From Mycolicibacterium peregrinum (GTDB taxonomy: Bacteria > Actinomycetota > Actinomycetes > Mycobacteriales > Mycobacteriaceae), in contig NZ_LZSO01000012.1 of NCBI RefSeq assembly GCF_001665785.1, forward strand, positions 124,001 to 188,000: a DNA stretch of 64,000 bases, given 5' to 3'. The notes beneath the pieces are model-generated. The model had not been told where the DNA came from. It searched no databases and was given only the letters and a program-made list of their open reading frames with translations. The position numbers were made by a program, and so were the translations under genes. Shown one piece after another: positions 8,625 to 17,448 of the stretch. Position 1 is the stretch's first letter, and every line of letters starts with the position of its first letter.

Positions 8625-9532
8625 ACCGATCCGAACCTGACCGACGGGACGCCACAGGAACCCAGGTAGTTCCGGGTGCGTTTGGCGATGGGCAGGGGAG
8701 CGTCGACCTCGCAGGGGTACATGTCCTGTTCGACGATCGCGAACACGTCGATGCCGAGCTTCTCGATCTCGGCGAGCAACGGCGGCATCTCCGGGATACC
8801 CAGCGGCGGCTCGGTCATGGCGCCCAGCTTGACGGCCTCGCCGAAGGGCAGGTCCTCGGCCTCGACCTTGGCCCGCACCTCCGGATCTACCTGCTTGAGG
8901 TGCAGGTAGCCGATCCGTTCGGGGGCCCGGCGGATGATGGCGATGTTGTCGCCGCCGCAATAGCTGATGTGCCCGGTGTCCAGGCACAGGTTGACGAATT
9001 CGCCGTCGGTGCCGTCCAGAAACCGGTAGACGTTTTCCTCGGTGTCGACGTGACTGTCCGCATGCGGGTGGTATTGCGCACGGACACCGTACTTTTCGAA
9101 CATCGCCTTACCCAGTTCGTTCATACCCTGGGTCTTCTTACGCCACTGCTCGGCCGTCAGGTTGCGATCTTCCAGCACCGCGCCGGTGGCGGGGTCGCGC
9201 CACATCTCGGGGATCACGACGACGTGCTTTCCGCCGACCGCGGCGGTAAGCCTCGCGACGTCCTCGATCTGTGTCCACACGGCGTCCCAGGAATCGTCTT
9301 GATGCAGGTGCTCGAAGACGGTCCCCGCGGACAGCTTCAGGTTTCGCTTGGCCAGTTCGTCGGAGAGCTGCTTCGGGTCGGTGGGCAGGTAGCCGAACGG
9401 ACCCAGTTCGATCCACTGGTAACCGGATTCGGCGACTTCGTCCAGGAAGCGGGTGTACGGGGTCTGCTCCGGATCGTCGGGAAACCACACACCCCAGGAG
9501 TCGGGGGCCGAACCAACGAGAATCTTGCTCAC
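8621..9532 (-). CDS. iolE: Inosose dehydratase-like protein
   Basis: A 303-residue TIM-barrel protein placed directly after iolD, where IolE (2-keto-myo-inositol dehydratase) is normally encoded. The N-terminus APDSWGVWFPDD and the later IELGPFGYLPTD, LCLDTGHISYCGGD and HLKQVDPE motifs are of the IolE type, with Asp/His metal ligands. IolE removes water from 2-keto-myo-inositol to give the diketone that IolD opens. The GTG start at 9532 is preceded by AAGGAA, and it overlaps the iolD stop by 4 bp. An upstream in-frame ATG would extend it far into iolD and is rejected. A second IolE-like protein lies at 20,697-21,569. Confidence 0.8.
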   Translation of the reverse strand: MSKILVGSAPDSWGVWFPDDPEQTPYTRFLDEVAESGYQWIELGPFGYLPTDPKQLSDELAKRNLKLSAGTVFEHLHQDDSWDAVWTQIEDVARLTAAVGGKHVVVIPEMWRDPATGAVLEDRNLTAEQWRKKTQGMNELGKAMFEKYGVRAQYHPHADSHVDTEENVYRFLDGTDGEFVNLCLDTGHISYCGGDNIAIIRRAPERIGYLHLKQVDPEVRAKVEAEDLPFGEAVKLGAMTEPPLGIPEMPPLLAEIEKLGIDVFAIVEQDMYPCEVDAPLPIAKRTRNYLGSCGVPSVRFGSV

Positions 9533-11496
9533 TGCGGGATTTCCTTCGAACGATCTGACGGGTTGATCAGAGGGCGTTGAACTTTCTTCCAGTCCGCATA
9601 GCGGTCGTAGGCGGTCTGGGTGGACTCCAGCGTGGAGACCTCCGACACCGGGACGTCCCACCAGGACTGGCTGTCGGGCGCGTAGATCAGCGGATCGGTT
9701 TCTACATGGATCACGGTGGTGCGCTCCGCGGCCTTGGCCACCTTGACCGCGTCGGTGAACTCCGCGGCGGTGGTGACCGCGATGACATCGGCGCCCAGGC
9801 TCGCGGCGTTGGCCGCCAGGTCCACCGGCAGCGTGTCGCCGTCGAGCCGACCATCGGGGCTGCGGTAGCGGTAGGAAGTGCCGAACCGTTGTGAGCCCAG
9901 TGACTCGGAAAGTCCACCAATGGAAGCGAATCCGTGGTTCTGCACCAGCACCGGGATGACCTTGATGCCCTCCTGAACGGCGGTCACCAGCTCGGTGGCC
10001 ATCATCAGGTAGGAGCCGTCGCCGACCATGATGAACACGTCCCGGTCCGGGTCGGCCATCTTCACACCGATCCCGCCGGCGATCTCGTATCCCATGCAGG
10101 AGTAGCCGTACTCGACGTGATACCCCTTGCGGTCACGGGTGCGCCACATCTTGTGCAGGTCGCCGGGCATCGAACCGGCTGCGCACACCACCACGTCGCG
10201 GGGCTCGGACAGGGTGTTCACCAGGCCGATGACCTGGTTCTGGTTCAGCGGCGTGCCGTCCTCGGCCGCGTACACGGCGGATACGGTGTCCTCCCACTCG
10301 GCAGCCAGTTCGGTGACCTTAGAGCGGTATTCGTCGCCGACGCGGTAGCCGTCCAGCGCGGTGCTCAACGCCTCGATGGCCTCGCGGGCATCGGCGATCA
10401 CGCTGACCCCGCCCTGCTTCACCGCATCCAGCGAAGCGACGTTGATGTTGACGAACCGGACCTCGGGATTGTTGAACGCGGTCCGCGACGCAGAGGTGAA
10501 ATCGCTGTAGCGGGTGCCGATTCCGATGACGACGTCGGCTTCCGACGCCAGCGCGTTGGCCGCTGTGGTGCCGGTGGAACCGATCGCCCCGACCGACTGC
10601 GGATGGTCGAAGCGCAGCGAGCCCTTGCCGGCCTGGCTTTCGGCGACCGGGATGCCGGTCTGCTCGCACAACGCGGCCAGAGCTTCTTCGGCGCCGGAGT
10701 AGTGCACCCCGCCGCCGGCGACGATCAGCGGCTTGCGGGCCGACGCGATGATCTCGGCGGCACGCGCGATCACCGAGCGTTCGGGAAGGGGGCGTGCGAC
10801 ATGCCAGATGCGTTCGGCGAACAGCGATTCCGGCCAGTCGTGCGCTTCAGCCTGCACGTCCTGGGGGATCGACACCGTCGCGGCTCCGGTCTCGACAGGA
10901 TCGGTCAGCACCCGCATGGCCCCCAGCAGCGCGGCCGGGAGTTGCTCGGGCCGCCAGACCCGGTCGAAGTAGCGGGACAGCGGCTTGAAGGCGTCGTTGA
11001 CCGTCACGTCACCGGAGGATGGCAACTCGAGCTCCTGCAACACCGGCGAACTGACGCGGGTGGCGAAGGTGTCGGCGGGCAGCAGCAGCACCGGCAGCCG
11101 GTTGATGGTGGCCAGGGCGGCCCCGGTGAGCATGTTGGTGGAACCGGGACCGACGCTGGCGGTCACCGCCCACGCCTGTAACCGGTCCTTCTGCCGCGCA
11201 TAGGCTGCCGCGCTGTGCACCATAGCCTGTTCGTTGCGGCCCAGTACGTACTTGAGCCCCGGTTCTTTCGAGGCCCCGGCGGCGTCTATTTCGTCTTGCA
11301 ACAGCGCCTGGCCCAGCCCGGCCACGTTGCCGTGGCCGAAGATGCCGAAGCAGCCGGCGAAGAACTTGGTCCGGGTGCCGTCGCGCTCCACGTACTGGTT
11401 GGCCAGGAAACGAATGGTGGCCTGGGCCACGGTGAGTCGCACGGTGCCCTCGGTGTCGACCAGTTTCTCGGTCGACTTGGGTGCGGTGGATACCAC
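9529..11496 (-). CDS. iolD: 3D-(3,5/4)-trihydroxycyclohexane-1,2-dione hydrolase
   Basis: A 655-residue thiamine diphosphate enzyme that opens the ring of the diketo intermediate of inositol breakdown to 5-deoxy-glucuronate. The first domain has FGIFGHGNVAGLG and the glutamate of GRNEQAMVHSA; the C-terminal domain has the ThDP/metal motif starting at IMVGDGSYLMM, and the family-typical HVEYGYSCMGYEI segment. The length is close to that of known IolD proteins. The start is a GTG at 11496 behind AAGGAG; an upstream in-frame codon would overlap iolB. It lies 4 nt behind iolB and overlaps the IolE-like gene by 4 bp. Confidence 0.95.
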   Translation of the reverse strand: MVSTAPKSTEKLVDTEGTVRLTVAQATIRFLANQYVERDGTRTKFFAGCFGIFGHGNVAGLGQALLQDEIDAAGASKEPGLKYVLGRNEQAMVHSAAAYARQKDRLQAWAVTASVGPGSTNMLTGAALATINRLPVLLLPADTFATRVSSPVLQELELPSSGDVTVNDAFKPLSRYFDRVWRPEQLPAALLGAMRVLTDPVETGAATVSIPQDVQAEAHDWPESLFAERIWHVARPLPERSVIARAAEIIASARKPLIVAGGGVHYSGAEEALAALCEQTGIPVAESQAGKGSLRFDHPQSVGAIGSTGTTAANALASEADVVIGIGTRYSDFTSASRTAFNNPEVRFVNINVASLDAVKQGGVSVIADAREAIEALSTALDGYRVGDEYRSKVTELAAEWEDTVSAVYAAEDGTPLNQNQVIGLVNTLSEPRDVVVCAAGSMPGDLHKMWRTRDRKGYHVEYGYSCMGYEIAGGIGVKMADPDRDVFIMVGDGSYLMMATELVTAVQEGIKVIPVLVQNHGFASIGGLSESLGSQRFGTSYRYRSPDGRLDGDTLPVDLAANAASLGADVIAVTTAAEFTDAVKVAKAAERTTVIHVETDPLIYAPDSQSWWDVPVSEVSTLESTQTAYDRYADWKKVQRPLINPSDRSKEIPQ

Positions 11497-11500
11497 GGGA

Positions 11501-12379
11501 TCAGGCTCCTTCACGAATGCCGGATTTGAGGACGGGGAGCCGCGGGTCCACGTCCTGGTGTTCCCAGCTGTCCCGCAGCCAGGTGTGGTTCGGGTCGTCA
11601 CAGATCAGCCAGGCCCGGTTGGGCCCGGAACCGGCCATGACGTTGAGGTAGTACATGTGGTGGCCCGGTGCCGCGATCGACGGCCCGTGATAGCCGTGCG
11701 GCACCAGCACGACGTCCCCGGTGCGGACCTCGTCGAGTACCTCGATGGGACGTTCCGGGGTGCCATAAACCCGGTGATAGCCGAATCCCGGTGTACCGGC
11801 CGGGCTGTCGTCGATCTCGAAGTAGTAGATCTCTTCCAGCTGGGTTTCGACGTCGGTGTTCTCGTCATGTTTGTGCGCCGGATAGCTCGACCAGTTACCT
11901 CCCGGGGTGATGACTTCGCACGCGATCAGCGAGTCGGCCTCGAATGTGGTCGCCGTACCGAAGTTGTGCACCTGGCGGCTGCAGTTGCCGGCGCCGCGAA
12001 GCTCGACGGGGACATCGGCGGCGGCGCGCCGCCGGTTCGGAAATGAACGCGTCGCCCGCGCACCGCAGATCGCGAAGCGGCCCGCACCGGAAAGCCGGTA
12101 TTCCTGGCCGATGCCGAGATAGACCATGTCGGCGGGGCCGTCGAAGACCGACGACCGTGGGGACAGTTCGAAGGTTTCCCCGTCGCATTCGACGGTGCCG
12201 CCGCCGGTCAGCGGAAGGATCATCACCTCGGTCTGGCCGGTGTGCAGCTCGGCGGTTTGGCTGTCGTCGAGTTCAAGTACCTGCAAGGAGGATTCGGCCC
12301 ATCCGGCGGATTCCGGGGTGACGTCGACGGTGAACGGGAGGTCAGCGCTGCGGGCTGGGATGTACCACTTGCTGTTCAC
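11501..12379 (-). CDS. iolB: 5-deoxy-glucuronate isomerase
   Basis: A 292-residue bicupin protein that converts 5-deoxy-glucuronate to 2-deoxy-5-keto-gluconate. The C-terminal cupin shows AHKHDENTDVETQLEEIYYF, with the metal-binding His-Glu set, and VPHGYHGPSIAAPGHHMYYL, both hallmarks of IolB. The start is the GTG at 12379, 3 nt after the aldolase stop. Its place between the aldolase and iolD fits the pathway order. No unusual feature was noted. Confidence 0.95.
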   Translation of the reverse strand: MNSKWYIPARSADLPFTVDVTPESAGWAESSLQVLELDDSQTAELHTGQTEVMILPLTGGGTVECDGETFELSPRSSVFDGPADMVYLGIGQEYRLSGAGRFAICGARATRSFPNRRRAAADVPVELRGAGNCSRQVHNFGTATTFEADSLIACEVITPGGNWSSYPAHKHDENTDVETQLEEIYYFEIDDSPAGTPGFGYHRVYGTPERPIEVLDEVRTGDVVLVPHGYHGPSIAAPGHHMYYLNVMAGSGPNRAWLICDDPNHTWLRDSWEHQDVDPRLPVLKSGIREGA

Positions 12380-12382
12380 GGT

Positions 12383-13267
12383 CTACCTCACCAACTTCAC
12401 CGCGGTCGCGACCGCGGCGCTGACGTCGTCATCGGGCGGATACAACAGGGTGCGTCCTACGATCAGGCCGCGCACGGACGGCAGGGTCAACGCTTTCTCC
12501 CAGGACGCGAACGCCTTGTCGGGATCGGTCGGGTCGCCGCCGAGCAACAGGGTGGGTATGGTCGTCGACTCCATCACTCGATCCATCTCCTCGACGACGG
12601 GCAGCTTCATCCAGGTGTACGCCGAGGTCGAGCCCAGGCCCTGGCTGATGTGTACCGACTTGATCACCGCGTCGGGCGACAGGTCGTTGCGGACCTTGCC
12701 GTTGACCCGGCTGGACATGAACGGCTCCAGCATGGCGATCAGGCCGTGTGCGGCGAGCGCGTCGACCGCCTGGGCGCAGGACGCCAGCGTGGACACCGTG
12801 CCAGGATCGTCCAGATCGATGCGGCACAACATCTTTCCGCCGTTCATCCGGGCGGCGGCTGTCGATGCCGCGGTGGCTCCCGTCATCCGATCGTCGAGTT
12901 CGAAGGACGACCCGGCCAGTCCGCCCCGGTTGAACGAGGAGAACACCACCTTGTCCTCCAGCGCGCCGAGCAGCAGGAGGTCGTCGAGGATGTCGGCGGT
13001 GGCCAGCACCCCGTCGACCCCCGGGTCTGCGAGGGCCGCGCACAGCCGGTCCAGCAGGTCGGTCCGGCTGTTCATCGCGGTGGGCCTGGATCCGACGGCG
13101 AGCGCGCCGCGGGCCGGATGGTCGGCCGCGACGATCATGAGCTTGCCGTCACCGCGCACAGTGGGACGGGCGGTGCGGTGCTGCCATGCCGCGGCGATGG
13201 TGCCGGGCTCGGACGCGCGAAGTTCGGTGATCGCGGCGTAGTCCGTGCACACGGTGGGTTTAGACAT
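12383..13267 (-). CDS. Class I aldolase-like protein of the iol operon (DeoC/LacD type, Cgl0159-like)
   Basis: A 294-residue (beta/alpha)8 protein. The most likely Schiff-base lysine is Lys221 in YTWMKLPVV, at the position expected in the DeoC/LacD aldolase fold, and the C-terminal end has IVGRTLLYPP, a phosphate-binding-like segment. It resembles the protein encoded next to iol genes in Corynebacterium (Cgl0159 family, as recalled). In the pathway an aldolase (IolJ in B. subtilis) splits 2-deoxy-5-keto-gluconate-6-phosphate to dihydroxyacetone phosphate and malonate semialdehyde, and this gene is the obvious candidate. It overlaps iolC by 8 bp. The function is inferred from context and fold, not demonstrated. 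Confidence 0.78.
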   Translation of the reverse strand: MSKPTVCTDYAAITELRASEPGTIAAAWQHRTARPTVRGDGKLMIVAADHPARGALAVGSRPTAMNSRTDLLDRLCAALADPGVDGVLATADILDDLLLLGALEDKVVFSSFNRGGLAGSSFELDDRMTGATAASTAAARMNGGKMLCRIDLDDPGTVSTLASCAQAVDALAAHGLIAMLEPFMSSRVNGKVRNDLSPDAVIKSVHISQGLGSTSAYTWMKLPVVEEMDRVMESTTIPTLLLGGDPTDPDKAFASWEKALTLPSVRGLIVGRTLLYPPDDDVSAAVATAVKLVR

Positions 13268-14237
13268 TGACGGCCTCCACGGCGGCTTGTTCGGCGAGGT
13301 TGGCTACCTCCACGGCAGTCGGCATCGCGGTCGAGCACTCGAGCCGGGATGCGACGATGGCCCCGGCGGCGTTGGCGTAGCGCAGGGTCTTCTCCAGCGG
13401 CCAGTTGCGTAGCAGACCGTGAATCAGGCTGCCGCCGAAGGCATCTCCGGCACCGAGTCCGTTCACCACATCGACTTCGTTGGGCGGCACGGTGACCGAA
13501 CTCTGCCTGGTCTTGCCCAGCACGCCACGCGGCCCCTGTTTGACGATGGCCAGCTCGACGCCGAGGTCGAGCAGGGCGTCGGCGGCCTTGTGCGGGTTGG
13601 CCTCACCGACCGCGATCTCGCATTCCTCGCGGTTGCCGACCGCCACGGTGACGTGCTGCAACGCTCGCTGAACCTGTTCGGTGGCCGCGGCCGGGGTTTC
13701 CCAGAACATGGGCCGGTAGTCGAGGTCGAGGGCGGTAAGGGGAGCGCGGGAGCGCGCGGACCAAGCTGCAAAATGCGCACTGCGGCTGGGCTCCTCTGAC
13801 AATCCGGTGACCGTCGACCAGTACAACCGCGCGCTGCGCACGGCGTCGGTGTCGATGTCCTCCGGCCGGATCTGCAGATCGGGTGCCGACGGTTTGCGGT
13901 AGAAGTACAGCGGGAAGTTGTCGGGCGGGAAGATCTCGCAGAACGTCACCGGCGTGGGGTACTCGCCGTGGGTGGCGACGAAGCGGTTGTCGACGCCGAG
14001 GGCCGCGAGTTCGTTGCGCACATACCGGCCGAACGGATCGTCCCCGACGCCTGAGATGAGCGCGCTGCGGTTGCCCAGACGCGCCGCGGCGACGGCGACA
14101 TTCGCCGCGCTACCGCCAAGGAATTTGCCGAACGACGTGACGTCCTCGAGGCTCGCGCCGATCTGCAGGGGGTAGACGTCGACTCCGCTGCGCCCGATGG
14201 CGAGGACATCAAATGCCAAGTTGTCGGTATCTTTCAC
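13260..14237 (-). CDS. iolC: 5-dehydro-2-deoxygluconokinase
   Basis: A 325-residue PfkB-family sugar kinase, the same length as B. subtilis IolC. It phosphorylates 2-deoxy-5-keto-gluconate. Motifs: DVLAIGRSGVDVYPLQIG near the N-terminus, the first PfkB signature FLGGSAANVAVAAARLG, and the catalytic NGLGAGDAFGGSLIHG near residues 260-275, with the aspartate of GAGD as base. The GTG at 14237 has GGGAG 6 nt upstream and is preferred over an in-frame codon at 14330. It is the first gene of the operon iolC-aldolase-iolB-iolD-iolE-like-TIM barrel and is divergent from the GntR regulator. Confidence 0.94.
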   Translation of the reverse strand: MKDTDNLAFDVLAIGRSGVDVYPLQIGASLEDVTSFGKFLGGSAANVAVAAARLGNRSALISGVGDDPFGRYVRNELAALGVDNRFVATHGEYPTPVTFCEIFPPDNFPLYFYRKPSAPDLQIRPEDIDTDAVRSARLYWSTVTGLSEEPSRSAHFAAWSARSRAPLTALDLDYRPMFWETPAAATEQVQRALQHVTVAVGNREECEIAVGEANPHKAADALLDLGVELAIVKQGPRGVLGKTRQSSVTVPPNEVDVVNGLGAGDAFGGSLIHGLLRNWPLEKTLRYANAAGAIVASRLECSTAMPTAVEVANLAEQAAVEAVNV

Positions 14238-14337
14238 GGTTGACTCCCGAATGCGGTGCGTATGCGAGTAGGCATGAATTCGAGCGGTGGCGAGTGCTGC
14301 GCTCTCGTTGTCGAGGGTGCTCTCCGTCACGGTCTCA

Positions 14338-14360
14338 TGTCAAGACTTTGTTCGGACATT
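14338..14360. promoter_or_regulatory. Shared operator, copy 1 (iolC/iolR intergenic region)
   Basis: Bases 14339-14360 are an exact reverse complement of 15278-15299, a 22-bp match. On the minus strand the element ends in TTGACA (14343-14338), a consensus -35 hexamer facing iolC, although no clear -10 follows at 17 nt. The element includes TGTC and GACA ends 13 bp apart. It is the most likely binding site of the GntR regulator encoded beside it. Confidence 0.7.
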
Positions 14361-14383
14361 CTTACTTTCAGTCATTAGGCGGG

Positions 14384-14389
14384 TACGCT
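14384..14389 (+). promoter_or_regulatory. Candidate -10 box of the GntR gene
   Basis: TACGCT fits the mycobacterial TANNNT consensus and lies 53 bp before the GTG start; the shared operator lies just upstream of its expected -35 region. Confidence 0.4.
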
Positions 14390-14442
14390 GAGAATCCGCC
14401 TCGCGCAATCCCGGCGCGGCGCCCACGTGGATCGGAGCGAGA

Positions 14443-15180
14443 GTGACCCCGACGCTGTCCGTCGAGCTCGACCGTTCGAGCCCGGTGCCGCTGTACTTCC
14501 AGGTCGCCCAGATTTTCGAGAAGGCGATCCTCGATGGACAGCTCAAGCCGGGGGACCGGTTCGAGAACGAGCTCGCTCTGGCCGGCCGGCTCAACCTGTC
14601 GCGGCCGACCACACGGCGCGCCATTCAGGAACTCGTCGACAAGGGTTTGTTGGTCCGCAAGCGCGGCGTCGGCACGCAGGTGGTCCAGACTCCGGTGCAC
14701 CGTCCCGTGGAACTGACGAGTTTGTACGACGACCTGGCTCGCGCGGGGCAGGAGCCGGCCACCAAGGTGCTGGAGTACGCGATCGGGCCGGCCTCCGACG
14801 AGGTCGCCGGATGGTTGAACCTCCCGCCCGGCACCGAGGTCGCGACGATGCGCCGGCTGCGGATGTCGAATGGTCAGCCGTTGGCCGTGATGACCAACTA
14901 TCTGCCCGCCGCTATCGCCCCCGACGAGGAGCAGCTGGAACAGTCGGGCTTGTATCGGTCGCTGCGTTCCCGGGGTGTCCACATCCGGCTGGCCCGGCAG
15001 CGGATCGGGGCCAGGGCGGCCAGCAGGGACGAGGCGCGGCTGCTCGACGAGAAGCCGAAGGCGCCGCTGCTGGTGATGGAACGGACCGCGTTCGACGATT
15101 CGGGACGCATCGTGGAGTACGGAAGTCACGTCTACCGCGCATCGCACTACTACTTCGACACGACCCTCGTAGATCGCTAG
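14443..15180 (+). CDS. iolR: GntR/HutC-family regulator, probable IolR
   Basis: A 245-residue regulator. The GntR winged helix at about residues 15-80 contains PGDRFENELALAGRLNLSRP and TTRRAIQELVDKGLLVRKRG, and the C-terminal UTRA effector domain ends with VEYGSHVYRASHYYF. It is divergent from iolC, the same arrangement as iolR-iolC of Corynebacterium glutamicum, where a GntR-type IolR represses inositol genes. Identical 22-bp elements before iolC and before the ABC transporter suggest that it controls both. The GTG start is supported by the position of the winged helix. A strong hairpin terminator follows the stop. Confidence 0.88.
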   Translation: MTPTLSVELDRSSPVPLYFQVAQIFEKAILDGQLKPGDRFENELALAGRLNLSRPTTRRAIQELVDKGLLVRKRGVGTQVVQTPVHRPVELTSLYDDLARAGQEPATKVLEYAIGPASDEVAGWLNLPPGTEVATMRRLRMSNGQPLAVMTNYLPAAIAPDEEQLEQSGLYRSLRSRGVHIRLARQRIGARAASRDEARLLDEKPKAPLLVMERTAFDDSGRIVEYGSHVYRASHYYFDTTLVDR

Positions 15181-15230
15181 AGACCCACTGAACCTGTTCT
15201 TTCCCTGAATCTTTCGCCACAGATTCTGGC

Positions 15231-15260
15231 GCGGCGCCGCTTACCCGGCGCCGCTTTCGC
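15231..15260 (+). terminator. Hairpin terminator after iolR
   Basis: GCGGCGCCG (15231-15239) and CGGCGCCGC (15246-15254) form a perfect 9-bp GC-rich stem with a 6-nt loop, followed by TTTCGC. It separates iolR from the transporter genes. Confidence 0.75.
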
Positions 15261-15277
15261 ATTTGATATGCAGTCCT

Positions 15278-15302
15278 AATGTCCGAACAAAGTCTTGACT
15301 TT
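15278..15302. promoter_or_regulatory. Shared operator, copy 2, overlapping the -35 of the ABC transporter
   Basis: Bases 15278-15299 repeat the 22-bp element of the iolC promoter in opposite orientation. Inside it, AAAGTC (15289-15294) and GACTTT (15297-15302) form a perfect dyad around TT. The -35-like TTGACT at 15295-15300 lies in the dyad and TTACAT at 15318-15323 is a weak -10 at 17-nt spacing. A repressor bound here would block transport gene transcription. Confidence 0.68.
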
Positions 15303-15395
15303 CGAATGTGAGCGGTATTACATCGACTGCGAGGCCGTGTCGCTTGTCACCCAGACTCGAAAGCGCCGCGGCGACGTCGATGGCAAGGAGAAGCA

Positions 15396-16382
15396 ATGAG
15401 GTTCAGTCGGCTCGCGGTCGTAGCTGCGGCGGGTGTGCTGGTCATGGGCGCCGGCGCGTGCTCCAGCACCGGCGGAAAGCCGCGGAGCAACGGTGGCGGA
15501 ATGGGTGGCGGAACCGTCGACACCCCGCGGGCGACCATCGCGATGATCACCCACGAGGTGCCGGGTGATTCGTTCTGGGATCTGGTACGCAAGGGCGCCG
15601 AGACCGCGGCCAAGAAGGACAACATCGAGCTGCGGTACTCGTCCGATCCCGAGGCGCCCAATCAGGCCAACCTGGTGCAGACCGCCGTCGACAGCGGCGT
15701 GCAGGGCATCGCAGTGACGCTGGCCAAGCCGGACGCCATGAAGACCGCCATCGAAAATGCCACGGGCAAAGGAATTCCCACGGTTGCGTTCAACGCCGGG
15801 CTCGATTCCTGGCAGAAGATCGGCGTCAAGGAGTACTTCGGTCAGGACGGTTACATCGCGGGGCAGGAAGCCGGGCGGCGGCTCACCGAAGAAGGTGCCA
15901 AGAAGGTGCTGTGCGTGATCCAGGAACAAGGCCATGTCGACCTCGAGGCCCGCTGCGCCGGCGTCAAGAACACCTTCCCTGCCACCGAGACGCTCAACGT
16001 CAACGGCAAGGACATGCCGTCGGTCGAGTCGACGATCACCGCCAAACTGCAGCAGGACCGGTCGATCGACTATGTGGTGACGCTCGGTGCGCCGTTCGCG
16101 CCGACGGCCGTGCAGTCGGTACGCAACTCCGGCAGCTCGGCCAAGGTCGGCACGTTCGACACCAATGCGGCACTGGTTGACGCGATCAAGAACGGCGACG
16201 TCCAGTGGGCCGTCGACCAGCAGCCGTTCCTCCAGGGCTACCTCGCCGTCGACTCACTGTGGCTCTACCTCAACAACGGCAACGTCATCGGCGGCAACCA
16301 GCCGACACTGACCGGTCCGTCGTTCATCGACAAGACGAACATCGACTCTGTAGCCGAGTACGCGAAGAACGGGACACGCTAG
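15396..16382 (+). CDS. Sugar ABC transporter substrate-binding lipoprotein (RbsB type)
   Basis: A 328-residue type I periplasmic-binding protein. It begins with a lipoprotein signal: basic MRFSRL, a hydrophobic stretch, and a lipobox ending at Cys22 (GAGACSS). The mature part has the two-lobe ribose-binding fold typical of CUT2 carbohydrate transporters, with GIAVTLAKPDAM, GQDGYIAGQEAG and WAVDQQPFLQGYLAVDS. It should be anchored outside the membrane and pass a sugar or cyclitol to the adjacent permease. AAGGAG precedes the ATG at a good distance. The shared operator upstream ties it to the iol operon, so inositol or an isomer is the inferred ligand. Confidence 0.9.
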   Translation: MRFSRLAVVAAAGVLVMGAGACSSTGGKPRSNGGGMGGGTVDTPRATIAMITHEVPGDSFWDLVRKGAETAAKKDNIELRYSSDPEAPNQANLVQTAVDSGVQGIAVTLAKPDAMKTAIENATGKGIPTVAFNAGLDSWQKIGVKEYFGQDGYIAGQEAGRRLTEEGAKKVLCVIQEQGHVDLEARCAGVKNTFPATETLNVNGKDMPSVESTITAKLQQDRSIDYVVTLGAPFAPTAVQSVRNSGSSAKVGTFDTNAALVDAIKNGDVQWAVDQQPFLQGYLAVDSLWLYLNNGNVIGGNQPTLTGPSFIDKTNIDSVAEYAKNGTR

Positions 16383-16385
16383 AAC

Positions 16386-17444
16386 ATGAGTACCCAGGCA
16401 GACCTCAATCTCGAAACGCACAAAGTCGTCCGCGACGAGCGCGTCAAGGAACAGAACAAGCTGCAGCGCTTGATGATTCGCCCCGAGATGGGTGCGGCGA
16501 TCGGGGCGATCGGCATCTTCGTGCTGTTTCTGATCGTGGCGCCGCCCTTCCGGACCCCGGAAGCCCTGGCCACGGTGCTCTATGCCAGTTCGACCATCGG
16601 CATCATGGCCGTCGGGGTGGGCGTGCTGATGATCGGCGGTGAGTTCGATCTGTCCTCAGGCGTCGCTGTCACCACGGCATCGCTGGCCGCCTCGATGTTG
16701 AGCTACAACCTGCACCTGAACCTGTGGACGGGTGCCGTCCTGGCGCTGGTGATGGCCCTGGCGATCGGCTTCTTCAACGGCTACATGGTGATGAAGACCA
16801 AGATCCCGTCGTTCCTCATCACGCTGAGCACCTTCTTCATGCTCGCCGGTATCAACCTGGCGGTGACCAAGCTGCTGTCCGGCCAGGTCGCCACGCCGAG
16901 TGTGTCGGACATGGAGGGATTCGATTCCGGCCGAGCCGTTTTCGCCTCATCATTCAACATTCTCGGGGTGTCGGTGCGCATCACGGTGGCGTGGTGGATC
17001 CTGTTCGTCGTCATCGCCACCTACGTACTGTTCAAGACCAGGATCGGCAACTGGATCTTCGCCGTCGGCGGTAACGAGGACAGCGCCCGCGCCGTCGGCG
17101 TTCCGGTCACGAAGGTGAAGATCGGCCTGTTCATGGTGGTCAGCTTCTGCGCTTGGTTCGTCGGCATGCACCTGCTGTTTGCGTTCAACACCGTGCAGTC
17201 CGGCCAGGGCATCGGCAACGAGTTCTTCTACATCATCGCCGCGGTGGTCGGCGGCTGCCTGCTCACCGGCGGCTACGGCACCGCGATCGGCACGCTGATC
17301 GGTGCCTTCATCTTCGGCATGACCAACCAGGGCATCGTCTACGCCGGATGGAACCCGGACTGGTTCAAGTTCTTCCTCGGCGGGATGCTGCTGTTCGCGG
17401 TGATCGCCAACAACGTCGTCCGTAACTACGCAGCGAAAAGGTAA
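16386..17444 (+). CDS. Sugar ABC transporter permease (RbsC type)
   Basis: A 352-residue integral membrane protein with 8-10 hydrophobic segments of the CUT2 permease family. Typical features are TIGIMAVGVGVLMIGGEFDL in the first half, the FNGYMVMKTKIPSFLITL segment and GNWIFAVGGNEDSARAVG, close to the ATPase-contacting loop of RbsC-like permeases. It starts 3 nt after the binding-protein stop and ends 4 nt before the ATPase start, so the three are co-transcribed. It forms the membrane channel of the importer. Confidence 0.9.
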   Translation: MSTQADLNLETHKVVRDERVKEQNKLQRLMIRPEMGAAIGAIGIFVLFLIVAPPFRTPEALATVLYASSTIGIMAVGVGVLMIGGEFDLSSGVAVTTASLAASMLSYNLHLNLWTGAVLALVMALAIGFFNGYMVMKTKIPSFLITLSTFFMLAGINLAVTKLLSGQVATPSVSDMEGFDSGRAVFASSFNILGVSVRITVAWWILFVVIATYVLFKTRIGNWIFAVGGNEDSARAVGVPVTKVKIGLFMVVSFCAWFVGMHLLFAFNTVQSGQGIGNEFFYIIAAVVGGCLLTGGYGTAIGTLIGAFIFGMTNQGIVYAGWNPDWFKFFLGGMLLFAVIANNVVRNYAAKR

Positions 17445-17448
17445 GTAG

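Noticed and set aside
14238..14343. Full sigma-A promoter for iolC from the TTGACA at 14343-14338
   Set aside because: The -35 is perfect, but the sequence 17-18 nt downstream (GCACCC/CACCCT) is not a -10 box, so only the operator is claimed.
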